Made by a program: the position numbers and the translations under genes
Shown here: in pieces, positions 45,528 to 54,109 of the stretch
How the letters are laid out: every line of letters starts with the position of its first letter
How positions within the stretch are numbered: position 1 is the stretch's first letter
Assembly: GCA_944321435.1 (NCBI GenBank)
Contig: CALULH010000001.1
Coordinates: 186,001 to 250,000, forward strand
From: an uncultured Coriobacteriaceae bacterium
Lineage (GTDB): Bacteria > Actinomycetota > Coriobacteriia > Coriobacteriales > Coriobacteriaceae
Length of the DNA: 64,000 nt
Direction of reading: 5' to 3'
Notes under the pieces: model-generated
What the model was told of the DNA's origin: nothing
Databases searched by the model: none
The model's input: the letters and a program-made list of their open reading frames with translations, nothing else

Positions 45528-46195
45528 TACGCCCCCTCCACCGTGCGCGCTGCCTCGCGCAGCGCCTCGACCTCGGCAGCGGGATCCTCGGAGCCGAAGA
45601 CGGCCGATCCGGCGACGAGCATGGTGGCGCCGGCGGCGGCCAGTTTGCCCGCGTTGCCGCGGTTCACGCCGCCGTCGATCTCCACGATGGGATGCGCGCC
45701 ATGCTCGTCGAGCAGGCGCATGAGGCGACCGAGCTTGGCGTAGGTGTTCTCAATGAAGGTCTGGCCTCCGAACCCGGGGTTCACGCTCATGAGCAGCACC
45801 AGGTCCACTGCGTCCACGATATCCTCGAGAACGCTCACCGGCGTGGCGGGGTTGAGAACCACGCCCGCCTTGGCGCCGCGGTCTTTGATGTGGTGCACCA
45901 AGCGGTCCAGGTGCCGCGCGGCCTCGACGTGAACCGATACGATGTCCGCCCCGGCGTCCAGGTACCAGTCAACCGTCCCGTCGGGGTCGTCCACCATGAG
46001 GTGCGCGTCGACCGGCAGATTGCTCGCGCGCTTGACGGCGCCGATAAGGGCCGGCCCGAAGGTGAGGTTGGGCACGAAATGGCCGTCCATGACATCGAAA
46101 TGCAGGTAGTCGGCGCCCGAGACGCTGCTGAGGCTCTCGGTGAGGCAGGAAAGGTCGGCGGACAGAAGCGACGGGGCGATAAGCGGGGCGTTCAT
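45527..46195 (-). CDS. rpe: Ribulose-phosphate 3-epimerase
   Basis: Interconverts ribulose 5-phosphate and xylulose 5-phosphate in the pentose phosphate pathway. The 222 residues show IAPSLLSADLSCL, HFDVMDGHFVPNLTFGP, VDAHLMV, SVNPGFGGQTF and VEIDGGVN. The stop and the iscS ATG share one base (TAATG). It leads the rpe-iscS-mnmA-nif3-zinc ribbon-coaBC unit. Confidence 0.96.
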   Translation of the reverse strand: MNAPLIAPSLLSADLSCLTESLSSVSGADYLHFDVMDGHFVPNLTFGPALIGAVKRASNLPVDAHLMVDDPDGTVDWYLDAGADIVSVHVEAARHLDRLVHHIKDRGAKAGVVLNPATPVSVLEDIVDAVDLVLLMSVNPGFGGQTFIENTYAKLGRLMRLLDEHGAHPIVEIDGGVNRGNAGKLAAAGATMLVAGSAVFGSEDPAAEVEALREAARTVEGA

Positions 46196-46266
46196 GGCTA
46201 TCCTTTTCTCAAGAAACGGGGCGCCCGGCTGGGCTTGCGCGGGCGTAGAGGTGCGAGAAGCTCCGG

Positions 46267-47280
46267 CTAGCGTTTGATGCCGGTGTAGAACTCCTCCGTG
46301 GGGAAGCGGTCCACAAGGGCGTGGAAGGCCTCGTCGCGGCCGGCGCCCTCCCAGAGCACGGCGTTGACGGCGAAGGTGATGGGCGCGTCGACCTCAAGCT
46401 CGCGCGCCAGGCGCGCCACGCTCCTGGCGGCCAGCGCCCCCTCCACCACCATGTGGGTGCGCTCGCGGTACTCCTCGAGCGTCACCCCCTCGCGGGCGAA
46501 GAGCTCGCCGAAGGTGCGGTTGCGGGAGTGCGGGGAGGTGCAGGTCACCACAAGGTCGCCCATGCCGGCGAGCCCCATGCAGGTCATGGGGTCGCCGCCC
46601 TTGGCGGCCACGATGCGGCTGATCTCGGCCAGGCCGCGCGTCATGATGAGGGCGAGCGTGTTGTCGCCGTAGCCGTAGCCCACCGCCATGCCGCAGATGA
46701 GGGCCACCACGTTCTTGACGGCGCCGCAGACCTCCACGCCCACCATGTCCGAGCTCGCGTAGACGCGGAACTCGCGCGTGAGCAGCAGGCGCTTGAAGAA
46801 CTCCACCACCGCCTCGGACTCGGAGGCTATGACGGACGCGGAGAGCGACCCCTTGCAGACCTCCTCGGCGTGGTTGGGGCCCGAGAGCGCGGCGATGCGC
46901 GCTGGGTTGCCGATCTCGTCGGCCACGACCTCGGTCATGAGCTCGCCGGTGTCGGGGTCCAGGCCCTTGGCCAGGCACAGCACCGGCACGTCCGCGCCCA
47001 GGCGCGGGGCCATGGAGCGCGCCGTGGCGCGCACGTAGGCAGACGGGCTCGCGAGCACCACGCCGTCGGCGCCCTCGAGCGCCTGGGCCATGTCGCCGGT
47101 CGCGGTGACGTTGCGGGGCAGCTCGTAGTCCGTGAGGTAGCGCGGGTTCACGTGGCGGGCGTTGATGCCCTCCACCACGTCGGGCTCGAGCGCCCACATG
47201 CGCACCTCGCTCGCGCGGGGGGCCAGCTGGCCCGCCACGGCGGTGCCCCAGGAGCCCGAGCCTATAAGCGCGATAGCCAT
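46267..47280 (-). CDS. gpsA: Glycerol-3-phosphate dehydrogenase [NAD(P)+]
   Basis: Makes sn-glycerol 3-phosphate for phospholipids. The 337 residues have the nucleotide motif IALIGSGSWGTAVAGQL, LSGPNHAEEV, and the catalytic-lysine segment CGAVKNVVALICGMAVGYGYGDN. The ATG at 47280 follows AAAGGA; an upstream frame of 44 Arg-rich residues is rejected. It follows plsY after 82 bp; gpsA product is the direct substrate of PlsY. Confidence 0.95.
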   Translation of the reverse strand: MAIALIGSGSWGTAVAGQLAPRASEVRMWALEPDVVEGINARHVNPRYLTDYELPRNVTATGDMAQALEGADGVVLASPSAYVRATARSMAPRLGADVPVLCLAKGLDPDTGELMTEVVADEIGNPARIAALSGPNHAEEVCKGSLSASVIASESEAVVEFFKRLLLTREFRVYASSDMVGVEVCGAVKNVVALICGMAVGYGYGDNTLALIMTRGLAEISRIVAAKGGDPMTCMGLAGMGDLVVTCTSPHSRNRTFGELFAREGVTLEEYRERTHMVVEGALAARSVARLARELEVDAPITFAVNAVLWEGAGRDEAFHALVDRFPTEEFYTGIKR

Positions 47281-47362
47281 ATGCGGTTCCTTTCTCTGAG
47301 CGTCCGTTGGGCGCTTCTCGCCCGCCTCTTCGGCAACCGGCAACGAGCCGGTGAGCGGGCCC

Positions 47363-48022
47363 CTATTTCTTCTTTGAGGAGAACGAGAGCTTGGACTCCT
47401 CGCCGTGCGCAAGTTTGACGATATTCTTGCGATGAGCCCACACCACCAGCGCGGCCAGCACCGTAAGGATGCCCAAGCTCACAGGTGAGAGCGCAGGATA
47501 ATACACGTACGCCCAGATGGGAAACGAGATGGCGGCGGCAATGGAGCCCACCGACACATAGCGCGTGACGATCACCCCGATGAGAAACGGAATCCACAGC
47601 GAAAGGCCCACCGGCCAAAGCCAGGCCACCATGACGCCGAAGCCCACGGCGATGCCCTTGCCCCCGTGGAAGCCCAGGTACGGCGAGTACATATGGCCCA
47701 GCAGCGCAGCGGCGCAGATAAGCGCCATGAAGTAGTCGTAGGGTCCGCCCGGGTTCATGAGGTTGGCGTCGGGCCCCAGGACGTAGCTCAAGATGGCGCG
47801 GCTGGCGCACACGCAGAGCACGCCTTTCAGGATATCGCCCAAGAGCGTGAGGGCGCCCGCCACCGGACCCAGCACGCGCAGCGCGTTGGTAGCGCCCACG
47901 TTGCCCGAGCCCTCGGTGCGGATGTCCTCCCCCGCGCCGAATTTGCCGATAAGGTAGCCGAAGGTGATGCCGCCGATGAGAAACGAGGCTATGGTGCAGG
48001 CGATGAGAACCGGGTAGAGCAT
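47363..48022 (-). CDS. plsY: Acyl-phosphate:glycerol-3-phosphate acyltransferase
   Basis: Membrane enzyme for the first acylation of glycerol 3-phosphate. The 219 residues contain five or six helices and the three PlsY motifs: EGSGNVGATNALRVLG, GFHGGKGIAVGFG, and a third near YVSVGSIAAA. The ATG shares one base with the der stop (TAATG). The order der-plsY-gpsA is widely conserved. Confidence 0.95.
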   Translation of the reverse strand: MLYPVLIACTIASFLIGGITFGYLIGKFGAGEDIRTEGSGNVGATNALRVLGPVAGALTLLGDILKGVLCVCASRAILSYVLGPDANLMNPGGPYDYFMALICAAALLGHMYSPYLGFHGGKGIAVGFGVMVAWLWPVGLSLWIPFLIGVIVTRYVSVGSIAAAISFPIWAYVYYPALSPVSLGILTVLAALVVWAHRKNIVKLAHGEESKLSFSSKKK

Positions 48023-49365
48023 TACTCCTGCGCCTCCTTCTTGGCGTCCTTCTTGCGGAACCGCAGGCGGATGGGCGTGCCGGTCAGGTCGAAGGTGTCG
48101 CGGAAGCGGTTCTCAATGTAGCGACGGTAAGAGTCCGTGACCAGGTCGACGTGGTTCACGAAGAACGTGAACGCCGGCGGCTTCTGCCCGGTCTGGGTGA
48201 CGTAGTTCATGCGCAGGCGCCGGCGATCCTTGGTGACCGTATGGCCGAACTCGCGCATCTCGGTGAGCAGGCGGTTGAGCTGCGCGGTGGGGATAACCGT
48301 GGCGCGGTGCGCGGCAACGGTGTCGATGTGCTGCCAAATGCGCACCACGGCGCGGCCCGTAAGCGCCGAGATGCGCAAGATCGGCGCCCAAGTGGCAAAG
48401 GTAAGGCGGAACTCGACCGTCTCCAGCACGCGCTCCCTCTCGTGCTCCTCGGTGATAAGGTCCCATTTATTGAGCAGGACGATGAGCGCGCAGCCGCGCT
48501 CGATTGCCATGTTGGCGATCTTCTGATCCTGCTCGGTCACGCCCGTGGTGGAGTCGACCACCAGGAGCGCCACATCGGCGCGCTCCAGAGCGCGCAGGCC
48601 CCGGACCGTGGAGTAGTACTCGATATCCTCGTGCACGTTGCTCTTCTTGCGCATGCCCGCGGTGTCCACGAAGCGGTAGCGGCGCCCCTCATGCTCCACC
48701 ACGGTGTCAAGCGCGTCGCGCGTGGTGCCGGCCACGTCGGAGACAATGGCACGCTCCTGGCCGATGATCTTGTTGTAGAGCGAGGACTTGCCGGCGTTGG
48801 GGCGGCCGATGATGGCGATGCTCAGAGAGCCGTCGTCGGCCGCCTCGGGCTCCTCGTCCTCATCCTGGGGCGGGAAATAGCTCACGCACATGTCCAAGAT
48901 GTCGCCGGTACCGTGGCCGTGAAGCGCGGAGAGCGCGTGCGGCTCGCCGATGCCGAGCGAGTAGAAGTCCCAAACGGCATCCTCGCGTTGCGGGTTGTCG
49001 AGCTTGTTGACGAGAAGGATCACGGGCACGTCCAGGCGCTTGAGCATGCGCGCCACGCTCTCGTCCTCCTCGGTCACGCCGGTAGTGCCGTCCACTACGA
49101 AAAGCACCACATCGGCCTCGCGGCCAGCCATAAGGGCCTGGTCGCGGATAGAGTCGGCGAAGACGTCGTCGGACTTGAGCGGCTCGATGCCGCCCGTGTC
49201 CACGATGACGAAGTCGCGGCCGGCCCAATCGGCGTCATGGTACGAGCGGTCGCGCGTAACGCCGCGGCTCTCGTGCACAATGGCGTCCTTCTTCTGCGCC
49301 AGGCGGTTAACGAGGGTCGACTTGCCCACGTTGGGGCGCCCGACCACAGCTACGATAGGTTTCAT
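48022..49365 (-). CDS. der: GTPase Der (EngA)
   Basis: Double-GTPase 50S assembly factor. The 447 residues contain two G domains, G1 GRPNVGKST (near residue 8) and GRPNAGKSS (near 188), and a C-terminal KH-like domain ending in KKDAKKEAQE. Start ATG at 49365 follows TAGGAGCTGACAC. It begins the der-plsY-gpsA unit; the promoter should lie in the gene-free stretch upstream, where TAAACT (49415-49410, preceded by TGG) is a possible -10. Confidence 0.97.
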   Translation of the reverse strand: MKPIVAVVGRPNVGKSTLVNRLAQKKDAIVHESRGVTRDRSYHDADWAGRDFVIVDTGGIEPLKSDDVFADSIRDQALMAGREADVVLFVVDGTTGVTEEDESVARMLKRLDVPVILLVNKLDNPQREDAVWDFYSLGIGEPHALSALHGHGTGDILDMCVSYFPPQDEDEEPEAADDGSLSIAIIGRPNAGKSSLYNKIIGQERAIVSDVAGTTRDALDTVVEHEGRRYRFVDTAGMRKKSNVHEDIEYYSTVRGLRALERADVALLVVDSTTGVTEQDQKIANMAIERGCALIVLLNKWDLITEEHERERVLETVEFRLTFATWAPILRISALTGRAVVRIWQHIDTVAAHRATVIPTAQLNRLLTEMREFGHTVTKDRRRLRMNYVTQTGQKPPAFTFFVNHVDLVTDSYRRYIENRFRDTFDLTGTPIRLRFRKKDAKKEAQE

Positions 49366-49590
49366 GTGTCAGCTCCTAGAGCGGGGTGTGCATCATCGCA
49401 ATCAGAGAAAGTTTACCACGCTTGAGCTGCGCTCCTGATACTTCACAATGTCCCAAGAACGCATGCGGGAGCGACGAGCGAGCGCATCCGCCCTAGGTGG
49501 GAATCCGGCGTGGGAGCTTTTCCATTGCGCACTTGGCAACAACCAGGAGTTCACAAGCTGTATACGAGAAGGTTATATATAGTGCCGATT

Positions 49591-49615
49591 GCGTACTATA
49601 TTTTTGTACGCTTTT
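49591..49615 (+). terminator. Weak hairpin with T-run in the gene-free stretch
   Basis: The stem GCGTAC/GTACGC (49591-49596 with 49606-49611) has an AT-only loop and is followed by TTTT. It has the form of a weak terminator for plus-strand transcription, though no plus-strand gene precedes it. Confidence 0.3.
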
Positions 49616-49980
49616 CCCTGCGAGAAAGGACCGGACGGGCGAGGGGCTATCATATCCAGAGTGTCTGTCACAACACGCGTCTGATAGCTCACAGTGCGTC
49701 TTTGACATTTTGCGATAACGTGCGGGAACCCTTGTCCGTTCGCATGCGGTTGCGTTGAGAAAACAGTTGCGTGCTGTGACAGGGCCTAGCAGATAGAGCA
49801 GTGCGCGAAAAACACATTCATACGAGCTCCTTGGGCGAGAAACGCAGTCATACGAGTGGAGGCGCCCGCATTAACAGGCTCCGTTGCTGATCAAGGCGCA
49901 GTTACCTGCGCTTTTGACCTGTTTTGGCCAGTACGGGCCGAGAAATCCTGCTGTCGGGAGCTTTCTGGCGAGAAGAGCAG

Positions 49981-50100
49981 TCGTACGAGTGCGCTTCTCG
50001 CCCAAGGATGTCGTATGAGTGCGCATTTGGCGCACGGCGCTCGTATGAGCGCGCTTCTCGCGCAACAGGTTCGTATGAGCGGGCCTTTGGCGCCGGAGCC
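49981..50100. repeat. Tandem array of four 30-bp units
   Basis: Units begin at 49981, 50011, 50041 and 50071. Each has a conserved 10-bp head (TCGTAYGAGY), a 13-bp segment that can form a 4-bp GCGC-type hairpin with a 5-base loop (loops TTCTC and ATTTG or CTTTG alternate), and 7 variable bases. Two related heads (TCATACGAG) at 49818 and 49848 are also 30 bp apart, but out of register with the array. It is not a CRISPR: the variable part is too short. Confidence 0.85.
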
Positions 50101-50153
50101 CTTTGGTCGGAACGACACCAGTGACTACGAGCGCAGGCCAAAGGGCTCCGGCG
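50091..50153. repeat. 16-bp perfect inverted repeat at the end of the 30-bp array
   Basis: CGCCGGAGCCCTTTGG (50091-50106) is the exact reverse complement of 50138-50153, with a 31-base loop. No T-run follows on either strand. It overlaps the last array unit and lies about 55 bp downstream of the 3' end of the DUF512 gene, so it could stabilise or end that transcript. Confidence 0.75.
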
Positions 50154-50208
50154 GCGCGCGTAGCCATGGTCTTCGAACGCGCGGTAGCACGCGGCTTCGG
50201 GCAAACCA

Positions 50209-51624
50209 TTAGAGCGCGGCCTCGAGCGCACCCAGCAGGTCGTAGGGCATGGTGGAGGTTACAAGCACCTGGGCGCCGCGGATGACGAGCGCCTCCTCCA
50301 GCTCCTGCTGTGAGGAGCTGTCAAGGGTGAGGCCGTCCGTGTTGAACATGACGTTGGGGACGGCAACGAGTACGCCGTCAAGATCCTCGGGCAGCTGTTC
50401 CAGGATGTCGCAGACGCACATGAGGCCGGTCACGTCCACGTTGCCGCCGAAGAAGTTGTTCTTGACGGCGACCACGCGCCCCCCGAGCTCAGGCGCCTCC
50501 ACAAAGGCGCGGACGGTATCGGCAGCCGCGCAGCCGGAAAGGGCGACAAGCTCAAGGCCCTGCTCAGCCAAGGCTTGGCGCGCGCGGGCAAGCCGGCCCT
50601 TCTCGTCCGCCCGGCACGCGGCGGCCTCGTCCAAGTAGCTGCGGAGCATGCCGATGCCGTCGTAGTACTGAGGGTAGCCGTCGTAAGCCTCGGCCTCGGG
50701 AATGGGAAGGCCGGCGTCCAGGTAGAACTCGTCGGAGAGCTGGAAGACGGTGCGGCCGCACCTTGCACGCGCCCGCCTCTGGTAGGGCTCAACCTGGCGC
50801 ACCACGGCGCGGGCGGCGTCCGGGTCATCGGAGAAGGAGGACGAGAAGTGCCGCGCGTACTTGGTATAGCCCAAAGGCACCACTGCCAAGCTCGTGACCT
50901 GCTGGTGACGCTCGCAGAAGTCGAGCGTGCGATCGAGCTCCGCCCCGTCGTTCATGCCCGGGCAGAGCACGATCTGCGCGTGGATCTCGATGTCGGCGGC
51001 GATGAGCTGCTCCAGCACGTCCATGCCGCGCTGGGCGTTGCGCCCGATAAGGCGACGCCTCACATCCGGGCTCACGGCGTGCAGGGACACGTTCATGGGG
51101 CTCAGGTGCTTTTCGATAACGTTGGCCACGTCCTCGTCGGACATGTTGGTGAGCGTTACGAAGTTGCCCTGCAGAAAACTCAGTCGGTAGTCGTCGTCGC
51201 GGATGTAGAGGGTGGTGCGCAGGTGCTTGGGCAGCATGCCCATAAAGCAGAACGTGCAGGCGTTCACGCAGGTGCGCATGCCGTCGAAGACGGCGTCGCA
51301 GAAGGTGAGGCCCCAGTCCTGCTCAACTTCGCGCTCCAGGGTACAGGGCGTAACCGTATGGTCGCGCGGGTCGAAGACCTCGAGGTCCACGGTCTCGTCA
51401 CCCGTCTCCCAGAGCCAGACGATCATGTCCGTGAGGGGCTTGCCGTTGACCGTCGTGACGCACATGCCCGGCTCGATGCCGATCTCCCACGCCGGCGAAT
51501 CCTCGCGCACCGCCGTGACCCAGGCACCCCGTCCGCCCTCGCGACTCGGCGCGTAGTCGGCACGCCCCTGCGCGTAAGCGGGAACGGTTTGCACCTGATC
51601 ACGCAGGATATCCTGAGCACCCAT
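50209..51624 (-). CDS. PDZ/radical-SAM DUF512 protein
   Basis: The 471-residue protein has an N-terminal PDZ-like domain (about 35-85; PGMCVTTVNGKPLTD), a radical-SAM-like cysteine cluster C119, C123, C126 (CVNACTFC), and a C-terminal DUF512 domain. The family is an uncharacterised Fe-S protein often encoded beside der, as here (although separated by the gene-free stretch). The ATG follows AAGGAGGG. Substrate and reaction unknown. Confidence 0.88.
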   Translation of the reverse strand: MGAQDILRDQVQTVPAYAQGRADYAPSREGGRGAWVTAVREDSPAWEIGIEPGMCVTTVNGKPLTDMIVWLWETGDETVDLEVFDPRDHTVTPCTLEREVEQDWGLTFCDAVFDGMRTCVNACTFCFMGMLPKHLRTTLYIRDDDYRLSFLQGNFVTLTNMSDEDVANVIEKHLSPMNVSLHAVSPDVRRRLIGRNAQRGMDVLEQLIAADIEIHAQIVLCPGMNDGAELDRTLDFCERHQQVTSLAVVPLGYTKYARHFSSSFSDDPDAARAVVRQVEPYQRRARARCGRTVFQLSDEFYLDAGLPIPEAEAYDGYPQYYDGIGMLRSYLDEAAACRADEKGRLARARQALAEQGLELVALSGCAAADTVRAFVEAPELGGRVVAVKNNFFGGNVDVTGLMCVCDILEQLPEDLDGVLVAVPNVMFNTDGLTLDSSSQQELEEALVIRGAQVLVTSTMPYDLLGALEAAL

Positions 51625-51663
51625 GGGCCCTCCTTCTTTTAAGCTGCGCGCACCCCGCCGCTC

Positions 51664-52512
51664 TTACGCAAGCGCATGCAAGCGCTTCACCACGGCGTCG
51701 ATATGCGCCTGCGGGGTTGAGGCGCCCGCCGTGATGCCGATCTTTCCGGTGCCCGCGAACCATGCTGCGTCAAGCTCGTCGGCGGACTCGATATGATGCG
51801 TGCGCCCGCAGTGCTCGGAGCAGATCTCGAAGAGGCGACGCGTGTTACCCGAATTCTTGCCGCCGATAACCACCATGGCGTCCACCTGCGCTGCGAGCTC
51901 GGCGGCGGCCTGCTGGCGCTCCTGGGTGGCGGCGCAGATGGTGTTCACCACGCGCACCTCCTGCGCGGCAGCGAGCAGCTCGTCGACCACGCCTTGAAGC
52001 AAGGCAAGCGTCTGCGTGGTCTGCACCACCACGCCCACCTTCTTGCCAAGCGCGCCTGCGGAGATGAGCGCGCGCACGTCGGCCACGGAGCCCACCACGC
52101 GGGCGCACCCGGCATGCCCCAGGATCCCCTCGACCTCGGGGTGGCCGGCCTCCCCCACCACGAGCACGTCGTAACCCGCGTCCACGAGCTTCTTGGCCGC
52201 CACATGAACTTTCTTGACGTAAGGGCATGTGGCATCGAGCACGGTGAGCCCGCGCGCCTCCGCATCGGCGATGACCTCCGGCGTGGTGCCGTGCGCGCGG
52301 ATGATGAGCAGCCCATCCCCGGCGTCGGCCGGGCAGTCCGCCACGCGCACACCCCGCGCGTCCAGGTCCTCAACCACAAGCGGGTTATGGATGAGCGGCC
52401 CGAGCGTGTGCACGGGACCCGCAGCTTTATCGGCCTGCTCCAACGTCAGGTTAAGGGCGCGCCCCACGCCGTAGCAGGCCCCCGCACGCTCCGCAACGAT
52501 GATCTCAGCCAT
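51664..52512 (-). CDS. ispH: 4-hydroxy-3-methylbut-2-enyl diphosphate reductase
   Basis: Last enzyme of the MEP isoprenoid pathway, a [4Fe-4S] protein. The 282 residues keep the three cluster cysteines C13 (GACYGV), C96 (DATCPYVKK) and C193 (NTICAATQERQ), and IRAHG. It lacks the C-terminal S1 domains of the Firmicute IspH-RpsA fusions. Located between plsC and the DUF512 gene on the same strand. Confidence 0.95.
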   Translation of the reverse strand: MAEIIVAERAGACYGVGRALNLTLEQADKAAGPVHTLGPLIHNPLVVEDLDARGVRVADCPADAGDGLLIIRAHGTTPEVIADAEARGLTVLDATCPYVKKVHVAAKKLVDAGYDVLVVGEAGHPEVEGILGHAGCARVVGSVADVRALISAGALGKKVGVVVQTTQTLALLQGVVDELLAAAQEVRVVNTICAATQERQQAAAELAAQVDAMVVIGGKNSGNTRRLFEICSEHCGRTHHIESADELDAAWFAGTGKIGITAGASTPQAHIDAVVKRLHALA

Positions 52513-52636
52513 AGCCCTGTCCTTTCGGAAAAGATTCCTACCTGCCAGAAGGCCCGGCGCCCGTTCGCTCGAAGCGACGTCGGCAACTACGAGCTCAAGG
52601 CGAACAGGCGCCGAGCCGCCACGCGCAGCAGAGGGC

Positions 52637-53380
52637 TCAGTTCCGCCCGCAATGCTCGCGCCTGAGCCAATCGCGCATGCCGATCATGCGGCTGATAGAC
52701 TCGTCCTCCATCCACTGCACGCGCTCCTTGCGCGAAAGCCCCTCGGGTACGGATTCCCCGGTCACGGGGTCGGCGACTTTCAGCCACACGCGCAGGAACA
52801 GGCGCGGCAGCTTGCCCTTCTTCTTGATGTCGCGGGCGCCGATGATGGCCATCGGCACGATGTCCGCGTTCGCGCGGCTGGCGATAAGCGCGCAGCCACC
52901 GTGCATCTTCACAGGCTGGTCGTCGGACTTGACGCGCGTTCCCTCGGGGAAGATCAAGATGTCCTCGCCGCGCTTGAGGGCGTTGGCGGCGCGCTTCACG
53001 GCCTTGAGGTCGGCCGACCCGCGGTGCAGCGGGATCCCTCCCACGCGTGCGAAGAACCAGTCGATCAGTTTGTTCTTTGCGAACTCGCTTTTGAACAGCG
53101 GCCGCACGCGGCGCTTGCGCGTCCAGCCGTCCACCACGATGGCGATGATCTCCAGCATGGAGGTGTGGTTGCAGATGATAACCTTGCCGACCTCGCCCTC
53201 CGCAGGCTTTCCGGCACCCAGGAGCTCGCGGCGCTCGACCTTCCACGGCCACACGATCTTGGTGAAGGCGAGCAGCACAGCCAAGACCACGTAGTAGAAC
53301 AGGCGCGCCGAGATCGGGTACTCGGCCATCCCGTTGTCGAAGTAGTCGTCGACCGAGGCGACGAACGGCTTGACTTTCAT
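52637..53380 (-). CDS. plsC: 1-acyl-sn-glycerol-3-phosphate acyltransferase family protein with HX4E motif
   Basis: Second acylation step of phosphatidic acid synthesis. The 247 residues have an N-terminal hydrophobic helix, motif I NHTSMLE (H72...E77) where the family normally has HX4D, motif II GGIPLHRGS and motif III FPEGTR (144-149). The Asp-to-Glu change at the catalytic dyad is unusual; the other motifs are intact. The ATG overlaps the cmk stop (ATGA). Confidence 0.86.
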   Translation of the reverse strand: MKVKPFVASVDDYFDNGMAEYPISARLFYYVVLAVLLAFTKIVWPWKVERRELLGAGKPAEGEVGKVIICNHTSMLEIIAIVVDGWTRKRRVRPLFKSEFAKNKLIDWFFARVGGIPLHRGSADLKAVKRAANALKRGEDILIFPEGTRVKSDDQPVKMHGGCALIASRANADIVPMAIIGARDIKKKGKLPRLFLRVWLKVADPVTGESVPEGLSRKERVQWMEDESISRMIGMRDWLRREHCGRN

Positions 53381-54072
53381 CGTGCCTCCTTGCGATAAGC
53401 GTCCACCAGCGCGGCGATCTTATCAAGAACGCCCTCGACGGTCGTTGCGGAGGAATCGATCCGCACGGCGTCGGGCGCAGCCGCGAGCGGCGCCACATCG
53501 CGCGAGGAGTCGATCCGGTCGCGCTCCTGGATACCGGCGAGCGTCTCGGCGACCTCGGCGTCGAAAGCGCTCTCGTCGGCGGGCATGATGCCACCATGGC
53601 GCTGCAGCACGCGGCGGCGCGCCCGCTCGGCGGGATCGGCGGTCAGGAACACCTTGACCTCCGCCTCGGGAAACACGACCGTTCCGATATCGCGGCCCTC
53701 GGCGACCACGTCGCACGTCTCGGCAAAGCGGCGCTGCTGCACCACGAGGCCCTCGCGCACGCCCGGAACCGCGGCCACGAGCGACACGGCGGCGTCCACC
53801 CGAGGCGTGCGAATCTCGCGCGAGACGTCGCGGCCGTCGAGGCGGATGTGCAACGCGCCCGCCTCATCGGGCGCGAAGGTGATCTCGACCTCGTGCGCGA
53901 GCCCCGCGAGCCCGTCCGCGTCGTCGAGCGCCACTCCTCGCTCGAGCGCCGCGAGGGCGACGGCGCGGTACATGGCGCCCGTGTCGAGCTTTGCCATGCC
54001 GAACCGGTTGGCAACCAACCCGGCTATCGTCGACTTGCCCGAGCCAGCGGGTCCGTCGATCGCAACGATCAT
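53377..54072 (-). CDS. cmk: Cytidylate kinase
   Basis: Phosphorylates CMP and dCMP. The 231 residues begin with IAIDGPAGSGKSTIA-type P-loop, then KLDTGAMYRAVALAAL, GRDIGTVVFPEA and the lid RARRRVLQR. The ATG at 54072 is behind GGAGGATG; the longer upstream frame adds 22 basic residues and is rejected. Coupled to plsC by ATGA. Confidence 0.95.
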   Translation of the reverse strand: MIVAIDGPAGSGKSTIAGLVANRFGMAKLDTGAMYRAVALAALERGVALDDADGLAGLAHEVEITFAPDEAGALHIRLDGRDVSREIRTPRVDAAVSLVAAVPGVREGLVVQQRRFAETCDVVAEGRDIGTVVFPEAEVKVFLTADPAERARRRVLQRHGGIMPADESAFDAEVAETLAGIQERDRIDSSRDVAPLAAAPDAVRIDSSATTVEGVLDKIAALVDAYRKEAR

Positions 54073-54109
54073 GCATCCTCCTCGTCTCGTCATGCTGCTG
54101 AGCCTAAGG

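Larger units (their letters stand above)
49366..50208. other. 843-bp gene-free stretch between der and the DUF512 gene
   Basis: Several short frames exist but none has a Shine-Dalgarno or family match. The left end holds the der promoter region; the middle (49550-49620) is unusually AT-rich for this genome. The right part carries two TCATACGAG copies at 49818 and 49848, a 30-bp tandem array (49981-50100) and a 16-bp inverted repeat (50091-50153). Confidence 0.6.

Noticed and set aside
49981..50100. CRISPR array
   Set aside because: The variable segments are only about 7 bp, there are only four units, and no cas gene is nearby.
49856..50212. 118-codon plus-strand frame with a decapeptide repeat
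   Set aside because: The 30-bp period makes every frame on both strands repetitive, no frame has a ribosome-binding site, and no protein family matches.
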